From Myxococcota bacterium (GTDB taxonomy: Bacteria > Myxococcota_A > Polyangia > JAAYKL01): a stretch of DNA of 44,890 nt. The stretch lies in NCBI GenBank assembly GCA_028278265.1, contig JANQET010000137.1, forward strand, positions 1 to 44,890, written 5' to 3'. The notes beneath the pieces are model-generated. The model worked only from the letters and a program-made list of their open reading frames with translations, had not been told where the DNA came from and made no database searches. Shown here in pieces: positions 16,746 to 26,613 of this stretch (positions are counted from its first letter, which is position 1; every line of letters starts with the position of its first letter). Made by a program: the position numbers and the translations under genes.

Positions 16746-18092
16746 ATGAAATGTTGCCTCGTACGGTGCCTGTTCTGCTTGTGTTTCATCTCGTTGGCTT
16801 GCGGCCGAATCGGATTTGAAAAACTCATTCCCGACCACAACGGGGACACCGGGGGGGACGGGGATACGGACAGTGATGCGGATGCGGATACCGATTCCGA
16901 CGCAGATACGGACGCGGATAGCGATAGTGATTCCGACACGGACACCGATAGCGACGCGGATACCGATACCGATGCGGACGGGGATACCGATACTGATACG
17001 GATACTGATGCACAACCGTGTGTTCGTTATGTAGATTGGGAGAGTGGAGCAGGGGCACCGGATGGTCTCTCCTGGAGCAGTGCGTTTCAATCCGTACAGC
17101 AGGGGATCGATGCCGCAGAAGCGGCCACCAAGGACCGGGCGCTGTGTGAGGTATGGGTGGCCGAGGGGGACTACTTCATCTACGATACCCAGGTCGCGGA
17201 CACGGTTCAGTTGAAGTCCAATGTGCTGGTTTACGGCGGTTTCCAGGGGAACGAATCTTCCCTCGAGGAGCGGGATTGGGTGGCCCATCCCACCCGCTGG
17301 GACGGGCACGATCCGACCCAATCGGTTCGGGTGTACCACGTGGTCACCGGTGTCGATGATGCACTGATTGATGGGATTACCGTCATGGCCGGGCTGGCCA
17401 ACGGCTCGGGAATGGATGCCGTTGGCGCTGGACTGGTCAATGACGGTATCTCGATGACGATTCGCAATTGCACCTTTTTGGCCAATGAGGCAACCGGTGT
17501 CGGTGGTGGTCTGTACAATGTGAACGGAAGTGTAACCACTATCGAAAACAGCCATTTCTACGGCAACTCAGCCGGTGGCGACGGTGGGGGTATTTTCAAC
17601 GACGCCAGCGATGTGATTGTGGATACCGGGATATTTGCCGGCAACAACACCACGACCAACGGTGGGGCGATCCGCAATCAAGGCGAGGCCCAGGCTCGGT
17701 TCACAAACGCCGTATTCTACAGCAATATTGCGGATTTACAGGGTGCAGCGGTTTACAATACCAACAGCACGGTGACCATCTACAACAGTATCCTGTGGAC
17801 CAATTTTCCCGACCAAATCGTCGATCTCTCCGCTCGGGTAGAAGTGGCGTACAGTCTTATTGAAGGGGGCTTTGGCGGCATCGCTATCATCGACGCCAAT
17901 CCACGATTTGTCGACGCGGTCTCAGCGAATTTCAACCTGCTCTCCACCTCCCCTTGTATCGATGCGGGGCTGGCCAGCGTCGCTCCGCTGACCGATATTT
18001 TCGGCAATTCAAGGGTTGATGATCCGGGAACCCCCAACACAGGCGACGGCCCCCCTTGGGTTGATCTGGGAGCAATCGAGTACCAGCCTTGA
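16746..18092 (+). CDS. DTD-repeat lipoprotein with beta-helix (right-handed parallel) domain, copy 1
   Basis: 448 aa from the ATG at 16746; an upstream in-frame ATG at 16728 and a much longer open frame into the selenoprotein gene are not preferred. The first ~20 residues are a Cys-rich hydrophobic signal ending SLACGRIGFE, where C19 is probably lipidated although Ser replaces the usual -3 aliphatic residue. An acidic spacer with Asp at every second residue follows (about residues 38-88). The rest starts YVDWESGAGAPDGLSWSSAF, the typical opening of pectin-lyase-like beta-helix proteins, has short repeated turns of the GGGLYN / GGGIFN / GGAIRN type, and ends with PCIDAG...GAIEYQ, the C-terminal mark of choice-of-anchor Q proteins. 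Probably cell-surface. Copy 2 follows after 149 bases. Confidence 0.8.
   Translation: MKCCLVRCLFCLCFISLACGRIGFEKLIPDHNGDTGGDGDTDSDADADTDSDADTDADSDSDSDTDTDSDADTDTDADGDTDTDTDTDAQPCVRYVDWESGAGAPDGLSWSSAFQSVQQGIDAAEAATKDRALCEVWVAEGDYFIYDTQVADTVQLKSNVLVYGGFQGNESSLEERDWVAHPTRWDGHDPTQSVRVYHVVTGVDDALIDGITVMAGLANGSGMDAVGAGLVNDGISMTIRNCTFLANEATGVGGGLYNVNGSVTTIENSHFYGNSAGGDGGGIFNDASDVIVDTGIFAGNNTTTNGGAIRNQGEAQARFTNAVFYSNIADLQGAAVYNTNSTVTIYNSILWTNFPDQIVDLSARVEVAYSLIEGGFGGIAIIDANPRFVDAVSANFNLLSTSPCIDAGLASVAPLTDIFGNSRVDDPGTPNTGDGPPWVDLGAIEYQP
16857..17009 (+). repeat. Asp-x-Asp alternating acidic repeat, copy 1 (about 51 residues)
   Basis: Asp occupies every second codon while the alternate residue is mostly Thr, Ser, Ala or Gly. 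Synonymous codons vary (GAT/GAC, ACA/ACC/ACG), so it is not an identical-unit DNA repeat but a degenerate six-base periodicity. Such runs are unstructured, highly acidic and may bind calcium (inference). Because of the periodicity several other frames stay open here; those are not genes. Confidence 0.85.
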
Positions 18093-18241
18093 GATGCAAT
18101 CTTTCTACTTTAAATAATAAATAAAAATAATAAGTTAATCACCATTACCTCACCATAAGTATCAACTGACATACTTTTTTTCGAAAACTAAAAAAATACA
18201 CCAATGTTACAAAAATATGCTATATTTAAACGCAAGGGGCT

Positions 18242-19888
18242 ATGAATCACCAATTCATCACGATAGTGTTGTTGACTGTCTTCAGTTGTGGCTGTGGGCG
18301 GATAATGTTCGAAGATATCGGTGAAGAATCCGAAAATGAGATGGAAATATTGGACACCGGCGCTGATGCTGACACCGATACAGATACGGACACGGACACG
18401 GACACCGATGCGGACACAGACACTGATGCAGATTCGGACACCGATGCGGATTCGGATACCGACGCAGATTCTGATGCTGACTCAGACACTGACACCGATA
18501 CCGACACTGACACCGATGCCGACACGGACACCGACGCCGATACAGACACCGATGCGGATGCAGACACGGATACCGACTCGGATGCAGACGCTGACACCGA
18601 TGCCGATACAGATACGGACACGGACACCGATGCAGACGCGGACACGGACACCGATGCTGACACAGACACCGATGCAGATTCGGACACCGATGCGGATACG
18701 GATACCGATGCCGACACGGATACCGATGCCGACACGGATACCGATGCCGACACAGACACCGACGCTGATACAGACACCGATTCTGACTCGGACACCACTC
18801 CTGTGGGATGCGTGATTTACGTGGATCATGAAAGTCCTGCCGGAACGCCTGATGGGCTTTCTTGGGCCACCGCATTTACAACGGTTCAGCAAGGACTCGA
18901 TGCCGCAGCAGCCGAGGTGGGCAATCCTTGGCCGGATTGCGCTGTCTGGGTGGCCGAAGGAAGCTACTATATTTACGAATCGGACGAGTCCGATACAGTG
19001 CTGTTAAAGACAGATGTCACGCTGTACGGCGGCTTTCAGGGCAACGAAACGCACCTCGACGACCGAAATTGGCTCGCCTTTCCAACGATCCTCGATGGTC
19101 ACGACGAAGCCCAGTCGAACCGAGTCTATCACGTGGTAACCGGAGCGGAAAATGCGGTCATCGACGGTTGTACCGTAACCGGAGGAATGGCGAGGGGATC
19201 GGGATGGAACGCCTTTGGCGGCGGATTGATCAATGCCGGCATCTCGATGACCGTCAGCAACTGCACCTTCCACGACAACGAATGCAGCGAATCCGGCGGG
19301 GCCATCTGCAATCACAGCAGCGCCTTTACCGAAATCTACGCCAGCTATATCTACAACAATTCAGCTGACGGCGACGCCGGGGCGGTGTTCAACAACGAGG
19401 GATTGCTGGCGATTGAAAACAGTCTGTTCTGGGGCAATCAATGCGGAGAAGACGGCGGGGTGATAAAGACGCGCGAGGGCTCGGTGACCCAGGTTGTCCA
19501 CTGCAGCTTCTACGACAACACAGCCGCTATGCGGGGTGGGGTGATGTACAGCACCAACAGTGATGTGTCGGTGGCCAACAGCATCCTGTGGGGTAACTCA
19601 CCTGCAGCGCCGATATACGACGCCAACAACCCCACCACTGTCAGCTACAGCATCGTTGAAGGTGGGTTCTCGGGCAGCCAAATTCTCGATGTGGATCCTC
19701 GTTTCGTCGACCCGGTCGCCGACGACTTCAGGCTGCGGTCCGACTCGCCCTGTATCGATGCCGCGTTGGCAGACAATGCGCCGGCCGGCGATTTACTGGG
19801 GAATCCTAGGGTGGACGATCCGGGAACACCCAATACCGGAACAGGCCCCCCCTGGGCCGACCTGGGGCCATACGAATATCAGCCGTAG
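18242..19888 (+). CDS. DTD-repeat lipoprotein with beta-helix domain, copy 2
   Basis: 548 aa, ATG at 18242 with AAGGGG unusually close (2 bases). It is a paralogue of the gene just upstream: same CGRI-x-FE sequence after the lipobox ([12 protein letters not shown]), same acidic spacer, same YVDHES...DGLSWATAF opening, same beta-helix turns (GGGLIN, GGAICN, GAVFN, GGVMYST) and an almost identical C-terminus ending [16 protein letters not shown]. The main difference is the spacer: Asp at every second position from residue 42 to 182 (71 Asp), nearly three times as long as in copy 1. The two clearly arose by tandem duplication. The preceding 149 bases are very AT-rich and probably hold its promoter. 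Surface adhesin, enzyme-like carbohydrate binder or structural protein are all possible; no catalytic motif is recognised. Confidence 0.82.
   Translation: MNHQFITIVLLTVFSCGCGRIMFEDIGEESENEMEILDTGADADTDTDTDTDTDTDADTDTDADSDTDADSDTDADSDADSDTDTDTDTDTDADTDTDADTDTDADADTDTDSDADADTDADTDTDTDTDADADTDTDADTDTDADSDTDADTDTDADTDTDADTDTDADTDTDADTDTDSDSDTTPVGCVIYVDHESPAGTPDGLSWATAFTTVQQGLDAAAAEVGNPWPDCAVWVAEGSYYIYESDESDTVLLKTDVTLYGGFQGNETHLDDRNWLAFPTILDGHDEAQSNRVYHVVTGAENAVIDGCTVTGGMARGSGWNAFGGGLINAGISMTVSNCTFHDNECSESGGAICNHSSAFTEIYASYIYNNSADGDAGAVFNNEGLLAIENSLFWGNQCGEDGGVIKTREGSVTQVVHCSFYDNTAAMRGGVMYSTNSDVSVANSILWGNSPAAPIYDANNPTTVSYSIVEGGFSGSQILDVDPRFVDPVADDFRLRSDSPCIDAALADNAPAGDLLGNPRVDDPGTPNTGTGPPWADLGPYEYQP
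18362..18787 (+). repeat. Asp-x-Asp alternating acidic repeat, copy 2 (about 142 residues)
   Basis: Strict alternation of Asp with Thr/Ala/Ser over ~142 codons, encoded with mixed synonymous codons in a six-base periodicity. It is the longest such run in the window. The reverse-strand reading yields long Ser-Val or Arg-Tyr-Pro-Cys strings that are pure periodicity shadows. A length-variable tract of this kind is a candidate for replication slippage. Confidence 0.88.
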
Positions 19889-19905
19889 CGTATTCGGTCT
19901 AAGGC

Positions 19906-22900
19906 CTAACCGTTGATTTCTTTAATCTGTTCTAGGACGTCTTGCGCCTGGGCTTCGTAAATTCTGTTGTTCGTGGCCCGGCCAATTTTGACCGACTGCT
20001 CCAGGTTGGGTTTGGCCAGATCGTACTGCTTTCGCTCGAAGTGAATTCGTCCCAAAAAATAGTAGACCTGAATTTGTTCCCAAACGGCGTTCTGTTCATT
20101 AGCCGTGGCCAACGCTTTTTCGAGCTGAGCCAGCCCTTCGTTGCTGCCGAAATTGAGCGCGTCGATAAAGGCGAGAAAGATGCTGTTCAAATTGATGAAC
20201 AGCTCTAGTCCTAGGGTTTCCCCGACCTCTTGCGACATTTTGAAGTAGAAAAAGGCTTTGGCATAGTCCCCCAGGGCCAGGTAGCTGTCACCGATATTGT
20301 GTGCATTGGCGGCAATCTGATCCTTGATGTCGTATTCCTTGGCGATCTCGAGCGCTTTTTGACTGGCCAGATTGTAGGCATCGAAATCATGCAGCATATA
20401 GTGGGGCGCGGCGCTGCATCGTTCAACGATGCAACGGGTGATCGGATCGGTTTCCGCGGTGATCAACGCCTTGGCTTCGGCCAAGGTCTCGAACGCCTGC
20501 TGGGGCTCGCCGGAGTTGGCTTGGGCTTTGGAGAGGTAGGCCATCGAGCGAATCAGCAGATCCTGATCATCGGTCTCTGACCAGATGTCGATCGCCTCCT
20601 GGTAGTACTGCGCCGATTTTTCCAGGTCTCCCACCCAATCGTATGCATCGCCGGCCGTGGCTCTCACCTTGCACCTGAGCTCCTGATCCCCCATCTCGTC
20701 GGCGAGTTCGATCGCCCGCTGGAAATATTGCTGGGACTCGGCGTAATGACTGGCGCGAACGTGAAGCTCGGCGGTAATCCGCATGATTTGGACCAGGGTC
20801 CGATTGTCGTCCAACTCCACGGCCAGCTGCTCGGCCAACATCATCTTGTCCAGACCCAGGTTGAGCATGTTGGCCTTGATAGCCAACTCGCCGATATCCA
20901 CGTACAGCTCACAGATACGCTTGGTGTCCGGATGGGGCACGTTGTGTAGCAGGTCCAACGCCTTGAGATAGTGGTTGAGCGCAGCGCTGTGGGAGTAGTC
21001 TGATGCGACTTTTTTACCGGCGCGGATGAGGTACTCCACCGCCTTGTCCCGATCACCCCCCTCGCGATAGTGAATGGCCAGGCGTTCGACAAATTCGTCC
21101 AACCGTTCGATAAACATCGATTCGATCGACCGCGCCACGGTGACGTGGATCTCCCGGCGGTCCGAAAAGACGATGCCGTTGTAGACCACGTCCCGGGTGA
21201 TGTCCGAGCTGAACTTGAACTCGGCCGTGGAAATGCGCGTCAGCAGGTTGGCATCGATCAATCGCCGGATGATCGGTTTGAGCTCCACCACCTCGACGCC
21301 GGTCACCTGGCTGAGCAGCTCGACGTTGAACCGTTGCCCCATCACCGCTGCCCGTTGCAGCACGCTGCGGTGGGTCACCGGTAGGTGCTTGATTCGCGTA
21401 CCCACGAGACCGCGCAGGGTTTTGGGCAGATCGGCCAGACTGGCGTCCTGGTTGTAGATCACCTTGCCGGCGCTGACGGTGATCACGTTGTTGGCCAGCA
21501 GCGCTTTGACGTATTCCTCGGTGAACTGGGGATTGCCGCCGCTCTTGAGGGCGATGTCGATCAACAAATCTTCGGGTGCCTTGCGCGCTCGAATGCGCGA
21601 GAGGGCCAGCCGTTTGGAATCGACCTCTGAGAGGGGTCCCAAGTTAAACTCCAGGTAGTTGGCATTTTTGTCGAAGCCGTGATCGAAATCCTGGCGAAAC
21701 GAAAACGCCAACAGGGCGGAGAGGTGGTCGATCGATCGGCTCAGATGGCGCAGAATGTCCAACGATTCGTGATCGATGTGCGACAAGCCGTCCCAAAAGA
21801 AGATGGTCAACTTGTCCTGGGCCAAACTGGAGAGCGCTCGAATGGTGGCGGAGCGCAATTGACGGGCCCGCTCTTCAGGACCGACCTCCCGCTCTTGGGC
21901 CATGCCGAGGAGCACGCTGACCGCCTCTACCTCTTCGGGGATCAACCCCAACTCCCTCAGGCGTATCGCCTTGTTCTTGAGCTCAGCGAGGGGCTCGATG
22001 TCGCCGATACCGAGTATTGAGCGAAACATCGCGTCAATCGCGGCAAACGATGTCGCGTGGCGCCACGGAGGGCAGGTCGCCTCGTACCAGCCGATGGCAT
22101 GGCCGCCGGACAGCAGCCGGCGCTGCACCTCGTGGATAATGCGCGTCTTGCCGATTCCGGCTTCACCGGTCACCGCGAGCACCCGACCGGAGCCACGGCT
22201 GGCCACGGCCAAAGTCTCGCCGATCAACCGCAACTCCTGCCGACGCCCGAACATCCGACCGTAGGTCTCGGTCACCGGACGGCGCCCGATCACCTTGTAC
22301 AGCACTTGTTCGACCTTGCGGCCGGTGGAGATGACAAACTCCTCGAAATGATGGCTGTCGCCGGTGAGCTGTCGACCGCTGTTCGGCGTGAGCACCCAGC
22401 CGATGGCGCTCTTGGCCAGGTCGCGGGTCTTGGCGACTGCCTCGAAATAGGTGTCGTCTTCTCTGGGCCCCCCCTCTGCCTGGATGACCAACTTCTCCGG
22501 ATAGACCCCCACACCCAGCTGGGAGACCACGTCCCCCTCCTGGTTCATGATCGCTGTACGCTGGAGCTTCAAGCCGGTGTCGATAGCATCTTGGGTGTCC
22601 CGGCCGTCGGTGAGCTCCACGCCGAACAGTCCGAGCAACAGGTCGTTACGCGATTCGATCAGGGTCCCGCCGTTCTGCAGGATCACCTGGCTCAGCCGGT
22701 CGACGATTTCGTTGGACGGTGTCGGTCCGGCGAATTCCACGGCCAACAAGGTGACATCGCGCAGCTCCGCAGAGATACTGCTCGAACCGGTGGTGGTCGA
22801 CTTCTCGTCTGTTTTGGTTCCCGACGGCACCTGTACCGAGGTGATATCAGAGGTGCTGTCCCCGGTGGCGCTCAGCGCCGAGACGCTGCTGGGGCCCGAT

Positions 22901-23874
22901 CCGGCGCCAAAGGCCATCGCCAGTTCGGCCCGTTCGGAATCGACCGGCGCGTCCTTGGCCCCCTGCTGAATCTCATCGAGAAAAGTGGACAAGGTGTGTG
23001 CGCCCACCCGGGCCCCGGTGCTGTAGAGAAAGGCGATCAGCCACTCGTACATCTCACCGGCGTCGGCAAAGCGCTTGTCCGGATCCGGATCCATCGCCCG
23101 GTTGACGATCTCCTCCAGCTTTTCGGGAATCTCTTGTTCCAGCTCGAGCTGTCGCAGGGTGGGGTAGGCCTTGGTCTTGATGCGGCGCAGAATATCGGCG
23201 GAGGGTTCTCCGCGAAACGGGTTCCGGCCGGCGATCATCTCATAGAGCATGACGCCGAGGGAGAAGATGTCCACCCGGCGATCGTGGGGCTTACCCCGGG
23301 CTTGCTCAGGCGCCATGTAGGCATGCTTGCCCTTGATAATCTTGGCCTCTTTTTCGTCCAAAGTGATTTTGGCTTTGGCAATACCAAAATCGGTGATTTT
23401 CACCTCCCCTTCGAAGGAGACGAGAATGTTGTGCGGACTGATGTCCCGGTGAATGATATTCAGGGGCTCGAGGTGTTGATCTCGCTTGCGATGGGCATAG
23501 TCCAACCCCTTTGCAATCTCAGATCCGACAAAGGCGGTCAATTCGATTGGCAGGGAGTGGTGCAGGCGCCGACACAGTTTGAGCATGTTGGCCAGGTCGA
23601 GTCCTTGCACATACTCCATTGCGATGTAGTAGGAGTCGACCACCTTGCCCAGGTCGAACACCTGAACGATATTGGCGTGGTTCAGCGAGACGGCGATTTT
23701 GGCTTCGTTGATCAACAGCTCGACAAAGCGGGCGTTGTTGGTGAAGTTGGGTAGAATCCGCTTAATGACGAGGAGCTTCTCAAACCCCTCGACCCCATAG
23801 GACTTGGCCTTGAATACCTCGGCCATGCCCCCGCGGCCCAAAAGTTCCAACAGTTGATATTTGCCAAAAATCAT
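19906..23874 (-). CDS. Ser/Thr protein kinase fused to cyclase-like, AAA ATPase and TPR domains
   Basis: 1322 aa. Residues ~1-285 form a complete Hanks kinase: LLGRGGMAEVFKAK P-loop, Lys38, HRDISPHN (D144), DFG (D162) and APEQ. A low-complexity Ser/Thr linker (~325-370) leads to a ~160-residue region (371-535) that resembles a class III nucleotidyl cyclase or its degenerate relatives: LLAVEFAG replaces the metal-binding FADI strand and RNDLLLGLFG matches the GDGxMAxFG strand. Then an AAA/STAND ATPase has Walker A GEAGIGKT (570-577) and a Walker-B-like IFFWDG. From ~900 to the end are tetratricopeptide repeats. This plan occurs in large myxobacterial regulatory kinases (general knowledge). ATG at 23874 has no Shine-Dalgarno match. 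It converges with the beta-helix gene at 17 bases. Confidence 0.88.
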   Translation of the reverse strand: MIFGKYQLLELLGRGGMAEVFKAKSYGVEGFEKLLVIKRILPNFTNNARFVELLINEAKIAVSLNHANIVQVFDLGKVVDSYYIAMEYVQGLDLANMLKLCRRLHHSLPIELTAFVGSEIAKGLDYAHRKRDQHLEPLNIIHRDISPHNILVSFEGEVKITDFGIAKAKITLDEKEAKIIKGKHAYMAPEQARGKPHDRRVDIFSLGVMLYEMIAGRNPFRGEPSADILRRIKTKAYPTLRQLELEQEIPEKLEEIVNRAMDPDPDKRFADAGEMYEWLIAFLYSTGARVGAHTLSTFLDEIQQGAKDAPVDSERAELAMAFGAGSGPSSVSALSATGDSTSDITSVQVPSGTKTDEKSTTTGSSSISAELRDVTLLAVEFAGPTPSNEIVDRLSQVILQNGGTLIESRNDLLLGLFGVELTDGRDTQDAIDTGLKLQRTAIMNQEGDVVSQLGVGVYPEKLVIQAEGGPREDDTYFEAVAKTRDLAKSAIGWVLTPNSGRQLTGDSHHFEEFVISTGRKVEQVLYKVIGRRPVTETYGRMFGRRQELRLIGETLAVASRGSGRVLAVTGEAGIGKTRIIHEVQRRLLSGGHAIGWYEATCPPWRHATSFAAIDAMFRSILGIGDIEPLAELKNKAIRLRELGLIPEEVEAVSVLLGMAQEREVGPEERARQLRSATIRALSSLAQDKLTIFFWDGLSHIDHESLDILRHLSRSIDHLSALLAFSFRQDFDHGFDKNANYLEFNLGPLSEVDSKRLALSRIRARKAPEDLLIDIALKSGGNPQFTEEYVKALLANNVITVSAGKVIYNQDASLADLPKTLRGLVGTRIKHLPVTHRSVLQRAAVMGQRFNVELLSQVTGVEVVELKPIIRRLIDANLLTRISTAEFKFSSDITRDVVYNGIVFSDRREIHVTVARSIESMFIERLDEFVERLAIHYREGGDRDKAVEYLIRAGKKVASDYSHSAALNHYLKALDLLHNVPHPDTKRICELYVDIGELAIKANMLNLGLDKMMLAEQLAVELDDNRTLVQIMRITAELHVRASHYAESQQYFQRAIELADEMGDQELRCKVRATAGDAYDWVGDLEKSAQYYQEAIDIWSETDDQDLLIRSMAYLSKAQANSGEPQQAFETLAEAKALITAETDPITRCIVERCSAAPHYMLHDFDAYNLASQKALEIAKEYDIKDQIAANAHNIGDSYLALGDYAKAFFYFKMSQEVGETLGLELFINLNSIFLAFIDALNFGSNEGLAQLEKALATANEQNAVWEQIQVYYFLGRIHFERKQYDLAKPNLEQSVKIGRATNNRIYEAQAQDVLEQIKEING

Positions 23875-24100
23875 TTGTGTTTACAGCCAAACTACATCGT
23901 AGAAATATGACTGATCCCTAGTGATAAAAGCGAGTAGTATAGTCGTTTAAGAAAGATGGTCAACGCTTCTTTCCATTGGCAAAACAATTTCAGCCAAAAT
24001 TAATTAATACAATTCTAGTATAGGAATCGGTTTGTGTGAAGCTGAGATTACACTTTTTTTTACAGGTGACTTTTTAGGCAAGAAAAGCGGTCAGTTGCAA
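23875..24100. other. AT-rich intergenic region between the giant kinase and pepD
   Basis: 226 bases, strongly AT-rich compared with neighbours. It is the only place for the kinase promoter (minus strand) and must also hold the end of the pepD transcript. A T8 run lies at ~24053-24060. No clear -10/-35 pair, terminator hairpin or coding frame is recognised. Confidence 0.4.
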
Positions 24101-25561
24101 TTAGCCGCGGGCCAGTTCCTCGATAAATTGCCAGACAAATTCGTACAACCGAGCCACTGAGGTGATGGACACCCGTTCCTCGGGAGAGTGGGCGAACTCG
24201 ATCGTTGGACCGATGGAGATCATGTCCATTCCGGAATATTTCTCCCCAATGATGCCACACTCGAGCCCGGCGTGAATAATGGTGAACTCAGCGTCGCTCT
24301 GGTGAACTTTCTTCCACATTTCACGAGCCTTGGCCAGCATCGACGACTCCATGTTGGGTTTCCAAGCGGGATAGCCCTCGTCGGCCTCGAAACTGGCACC
24401 GGCCAAGCGTGCCACCGCAGATAATTGCGTAATCGCACCATCGAGCGCCGCACCAACCGACGATCGTGTGCTGTTGAGAATCGCCAGTTTGTCCTCTTCG
24501 ACGCGTACCCGCGCCATGTTCGATGAGGTCTCCACCATGCCGGGGACATCGCGACACATCGCCAGCACTCCATGGGGCAATCCCAACAACACGCCCAGCA
24601 CCTGCTGTTGGCTCTTTGCGTCGAGCGGTTCACCGGCTGCATCATTTGGGGTCATGGTCAGTGCGATGTCCGGTTCACCGGTTTGAAACTCCTCCTGGAA
24701 TTTATCCAGCTGGTCCTTGAGCACCTGTTCGGCCGCATCGACCCCAGCGGGATCGATAAAGGCCACCGCGGTTGCTTCCCGGGGAATCGCGTTGTGCTTG
24801 TCGCCGCCGCTGATCGAAACCAGCGCCAGTTCGACCCGTTCGGACAACGCTTGCAGGGCACGGGTGAGCAGGCGGGTGGCATTTCCGCGATTGTGAACGA
24901 TGTCGAGTCCGGAGTGCCCCCCGCGAAGTCCTTTGACCTCAATCGTGAATCCGGTGAGGTTCTCCGGGACAGGACGCCGGTTCACGGCCAGCTCGACGTC
25001 TGAGTCCTTGCCTCCGGCGCAGCCAACGTAGAAGACCCCATCCTCTTCAGAATCCAGATTGAACAGCAACCGGCCTTGAACAAAATTCGGTTGGAGGGCC
25101 CGCGCCCCGACCAGTCCGGTCTCCTCATTGACCGTGAACAGTAACTCCAGCGGTCCGTGTTTCGGCGCGGACGACTCGAGATAGCTCAACGCAATGGCCA
25201 GACCGATTCCATTATCGGCCCCCAGGGTTGTCCCGTTGGCCGCAATCCAATCCTCGTTGCGGACGAGTTCGATGGGATCTTTTTCGAAATCGAATTCCCG
25301 CTCCGCATTCTTTTCGCAGACCATGTCGAGATGGCCCTGAATGACGATGATCGGGGCGTTCTCACAGCCCGCGCTCGCCGGCACTCGAACCACGATATTT
25401 CCCGTTTGATCCCGATCGGTTTCGCAGCCACAGTCGTGAGCCCAGCTGAGAATAGCCTGGCCCAGCGCTGCCTCGTTACCCGAGCCGCGGGGAATTTGAC
25501 GAATCCTGTCGAAATACTTCCACACCACTGTCGGTTCTAGAGTCTCCACTGGATATGACAT
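24101..25561 (-). CDS. pepD: Aminoacyl-histidine dipeptidase (PepD, M20 metallopeptidase)
   Basis: 486 aa from the ATG at 25561, the normal length for PepD, preceded by AGGAGA at ~8 bases. The open frame extends to 26053, but that stretch overlaps the neighbouring pyrophosphorylase gene and does not resemble the family. Metal ligands can be read: H77 and D79 in GHLDMVCE, D116 in GADNGIGLA, E146 and E147 in NEETGLVGA, and a C-terminal His in IEFAHSPEER. The protein splits Xaa-His and similar dipeptides in the cytoplasm with two zinc ions. It is transcribed alone; 100 bases separate it from the pyrophosphorylase stop upstream. Confidence 0.93.
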   Translation of the reverse strand: MSYPVETLEPTVVWKYFDRIRQIPRGSGNEAALGQAILSWAHDCGCETDRDQTGNIVVRVPASAGCENAPIIVIQGHLDMVCEKNAEREFDFEKDPIELVRNEDWIAANGTTLGADNGIGLAIALSYLESSAPKHGPLELLFTVNEETGLVGARALQPNFVQGRLLFNLDSEEDGVFYVGCAGGKDSDVELAVNRRPVPENLTGFTIEVKGLRGGHSGLDIVHNRGNATRLLTRALQALSERVELALVSISGGDKHNAIPREATAVAFIDPAGVDAAEQVLKDQLDKFQEEFQTGEPDIALTMTPNDAAGEPLDAKSQQQVLGVLLGLPHGVLAMCRDVPGMVETSSNMARVRVEEDKLAILNSTRSSVGAALDGAITQLSAVARLAGASFEADEGYPAWKPNMESSMLAKAREMWKKVHQSDAEFTIIHAGLECGIIGEKYSGMDMISIGPTIEFAHSPEERVSITSVARLYEFVWQFIEELARG

Positions 25562-25661
25562 GTATTTTTCTCCTGATGTGAGGTTTGCGTTGGTGTTTGT
25601 TGCCCTGGGAACCCTCATAGTCGCAGTTACTATACAACTTCTTACAACGTGGGGTAAATGG

Positions 25662-26609
25662 CTAAACGGAGGTTTCGCTGCGAAAGGGGTAGATGATGCA
25701 CCCGTAGGGTGAGACGATACCCTCTGTGACGTCCTCGACAACTCTGGCGCCGGGCAGGACGACGGTTCGGCACACCTGAATCCCCGGCGCGAGTTGCGCC
25801 CCATCACCGATGATCGCACCGGGATGAAGCACGCATCCCCGGCCGACGATGACATCCCGGCCGACGTAAAGGCCCTCATCAGGTGCGTCGTACCCCCGCA
25901 GGCTTTCTCGACCGAGCACCAAGTCGAGATTGGTTTGGAGAAACTGTGCCGGTGTGCCGATGTCGCGAAACAAGCCGCCGTCAGGGCAGCCGAACAACCG
26001 CTCGTCCCGTTGCAGAAGCGGAATGTAGGTCCGGCGAACGATGCACCCCTCATCGGGCAGGAATTCGCCGATTTCGGGTTCGAGGATATGCACGCCGGTG
26101 AACATATATGTATTAATTGTAGCGGAACGGTCCCCCTCCCACACCAGCCGACGGATTTGCCTACCGTGATCGAGGCCGATCGCCCCGTATCGCTCTGCCT
26201 CGGGATCGGATCGGACGACGAGGGTGGCCAATGCGCCGGTACGCCGATGCGCTGCCAGCGCCCTCGTCAGGTCAGGGGCAAACAGGATATCGCCGTTGAT
26301 CACGACAAACGTCCGCTCTCCCAGCACGGACAGGGCGTTTTTTATCCCTCCTCCGGTGCCCAACAAGCTGTGTTCCCGCAGGTAGGTGATCGAGACGCCA
26401 TGCTGCGAACCGTCCCCCAGCGCCCGTTCAATCACCTCTCCGTGATGGAAGAGGTTGATCGCCACCTCGACAATGCCGTGCCGCTTGAGCTGTTCAATCA
26501 CGCGGACGATATTGGGCACGCCGACCACCGGCATCATCGGTTTGGGGAGCAGCTCGGTCAACGGTCTGAGCCGGGTGCCCAGACCGGCGGCGAGAATCAT
26601 CGCGCGCAT
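25662..26609 (-). CDS. NDP-sugar pyrophosphorylase / mannose-1-phosphate guanylyltransferase-like
   Basis: 315 aa. The signature nucleotidyltransferase motif LAAGLGTRLRPLTELLPKPM sits at residues 6-25, with EHSLLGTGGGIKNAL and VVINGDILF as the second and third motifs (NGD metal site). The C-terminal ~70 residues include short hexapeptide-like strands (VGRDVIVGRGCVLHPGAIIGDGAQ) of a left-handed beta-helix. The enzyme activates a sugar phosphate with an NTP; sugar and base cannot be specified. The ATG at 26609 is 4 bases after the agmatinase stop, so it is probably the last gene of the polyamine unit, although the functional link is unclear. Confidence 0.85.
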   Translation of the reverse strand: MRAMILAAGLGTRLRPLTELLPKPMMPVVGVPNIVRVIEQLKRHGIVEVAINLFHHGEVIERALGDGSQHGVSITYLREHSLLGTGGGIKNALSVLGERTFVVINGDILFAPDLTRALAAHRRTGALATLVVRSDPEAERYGAIGLDHGRQIRRLVWEGDRSATINTYMFTGVHILEPEIGEFLPDEGCIVRRTYIPLLQRDERLFGCPDGGLFRDIGTPAQFLQTNLDLVLGRESLRGYDAPDEGLYVGRDVIVGRGCVLHPGAIIGDGAQLAPGIQVCRTVVLPGARVVEDVTEGIVSPYGCIIYPFRSETSV

Positions 26610-26613
26610 CAGC

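Noticed and set aside
18247-18875. Long antisense open frames across the acidic repeat giving Ser-Val, Arg-Tyr-Pro-Cys or Ile-Gly-Val strings
   Set aside because: They are shadows of the six-base periodicity of the Asp-x-Asp repeat: no stop can occur in most frames. None has a ribosome-binding site or recognisable protein features.
22057-23754. 565-codon plus-strand frame antisense to the giant kinase
   Set aside because: It mirrors the kinase/ATPase coding region, has low-complexity Gly/Asp/Leu content, no family match and no initiation signal. The minus-strand frame has complete kinase and Walker motifs.
25562-26053. N-terminal extension of pepD to 26053
   Set aside because: The frame is open but overlaps the pyrophosphorylase gene and gives Cys/Ser-rich nonsense. 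The ATG at 25561 has a good ribosome-binding site and gives the family length.
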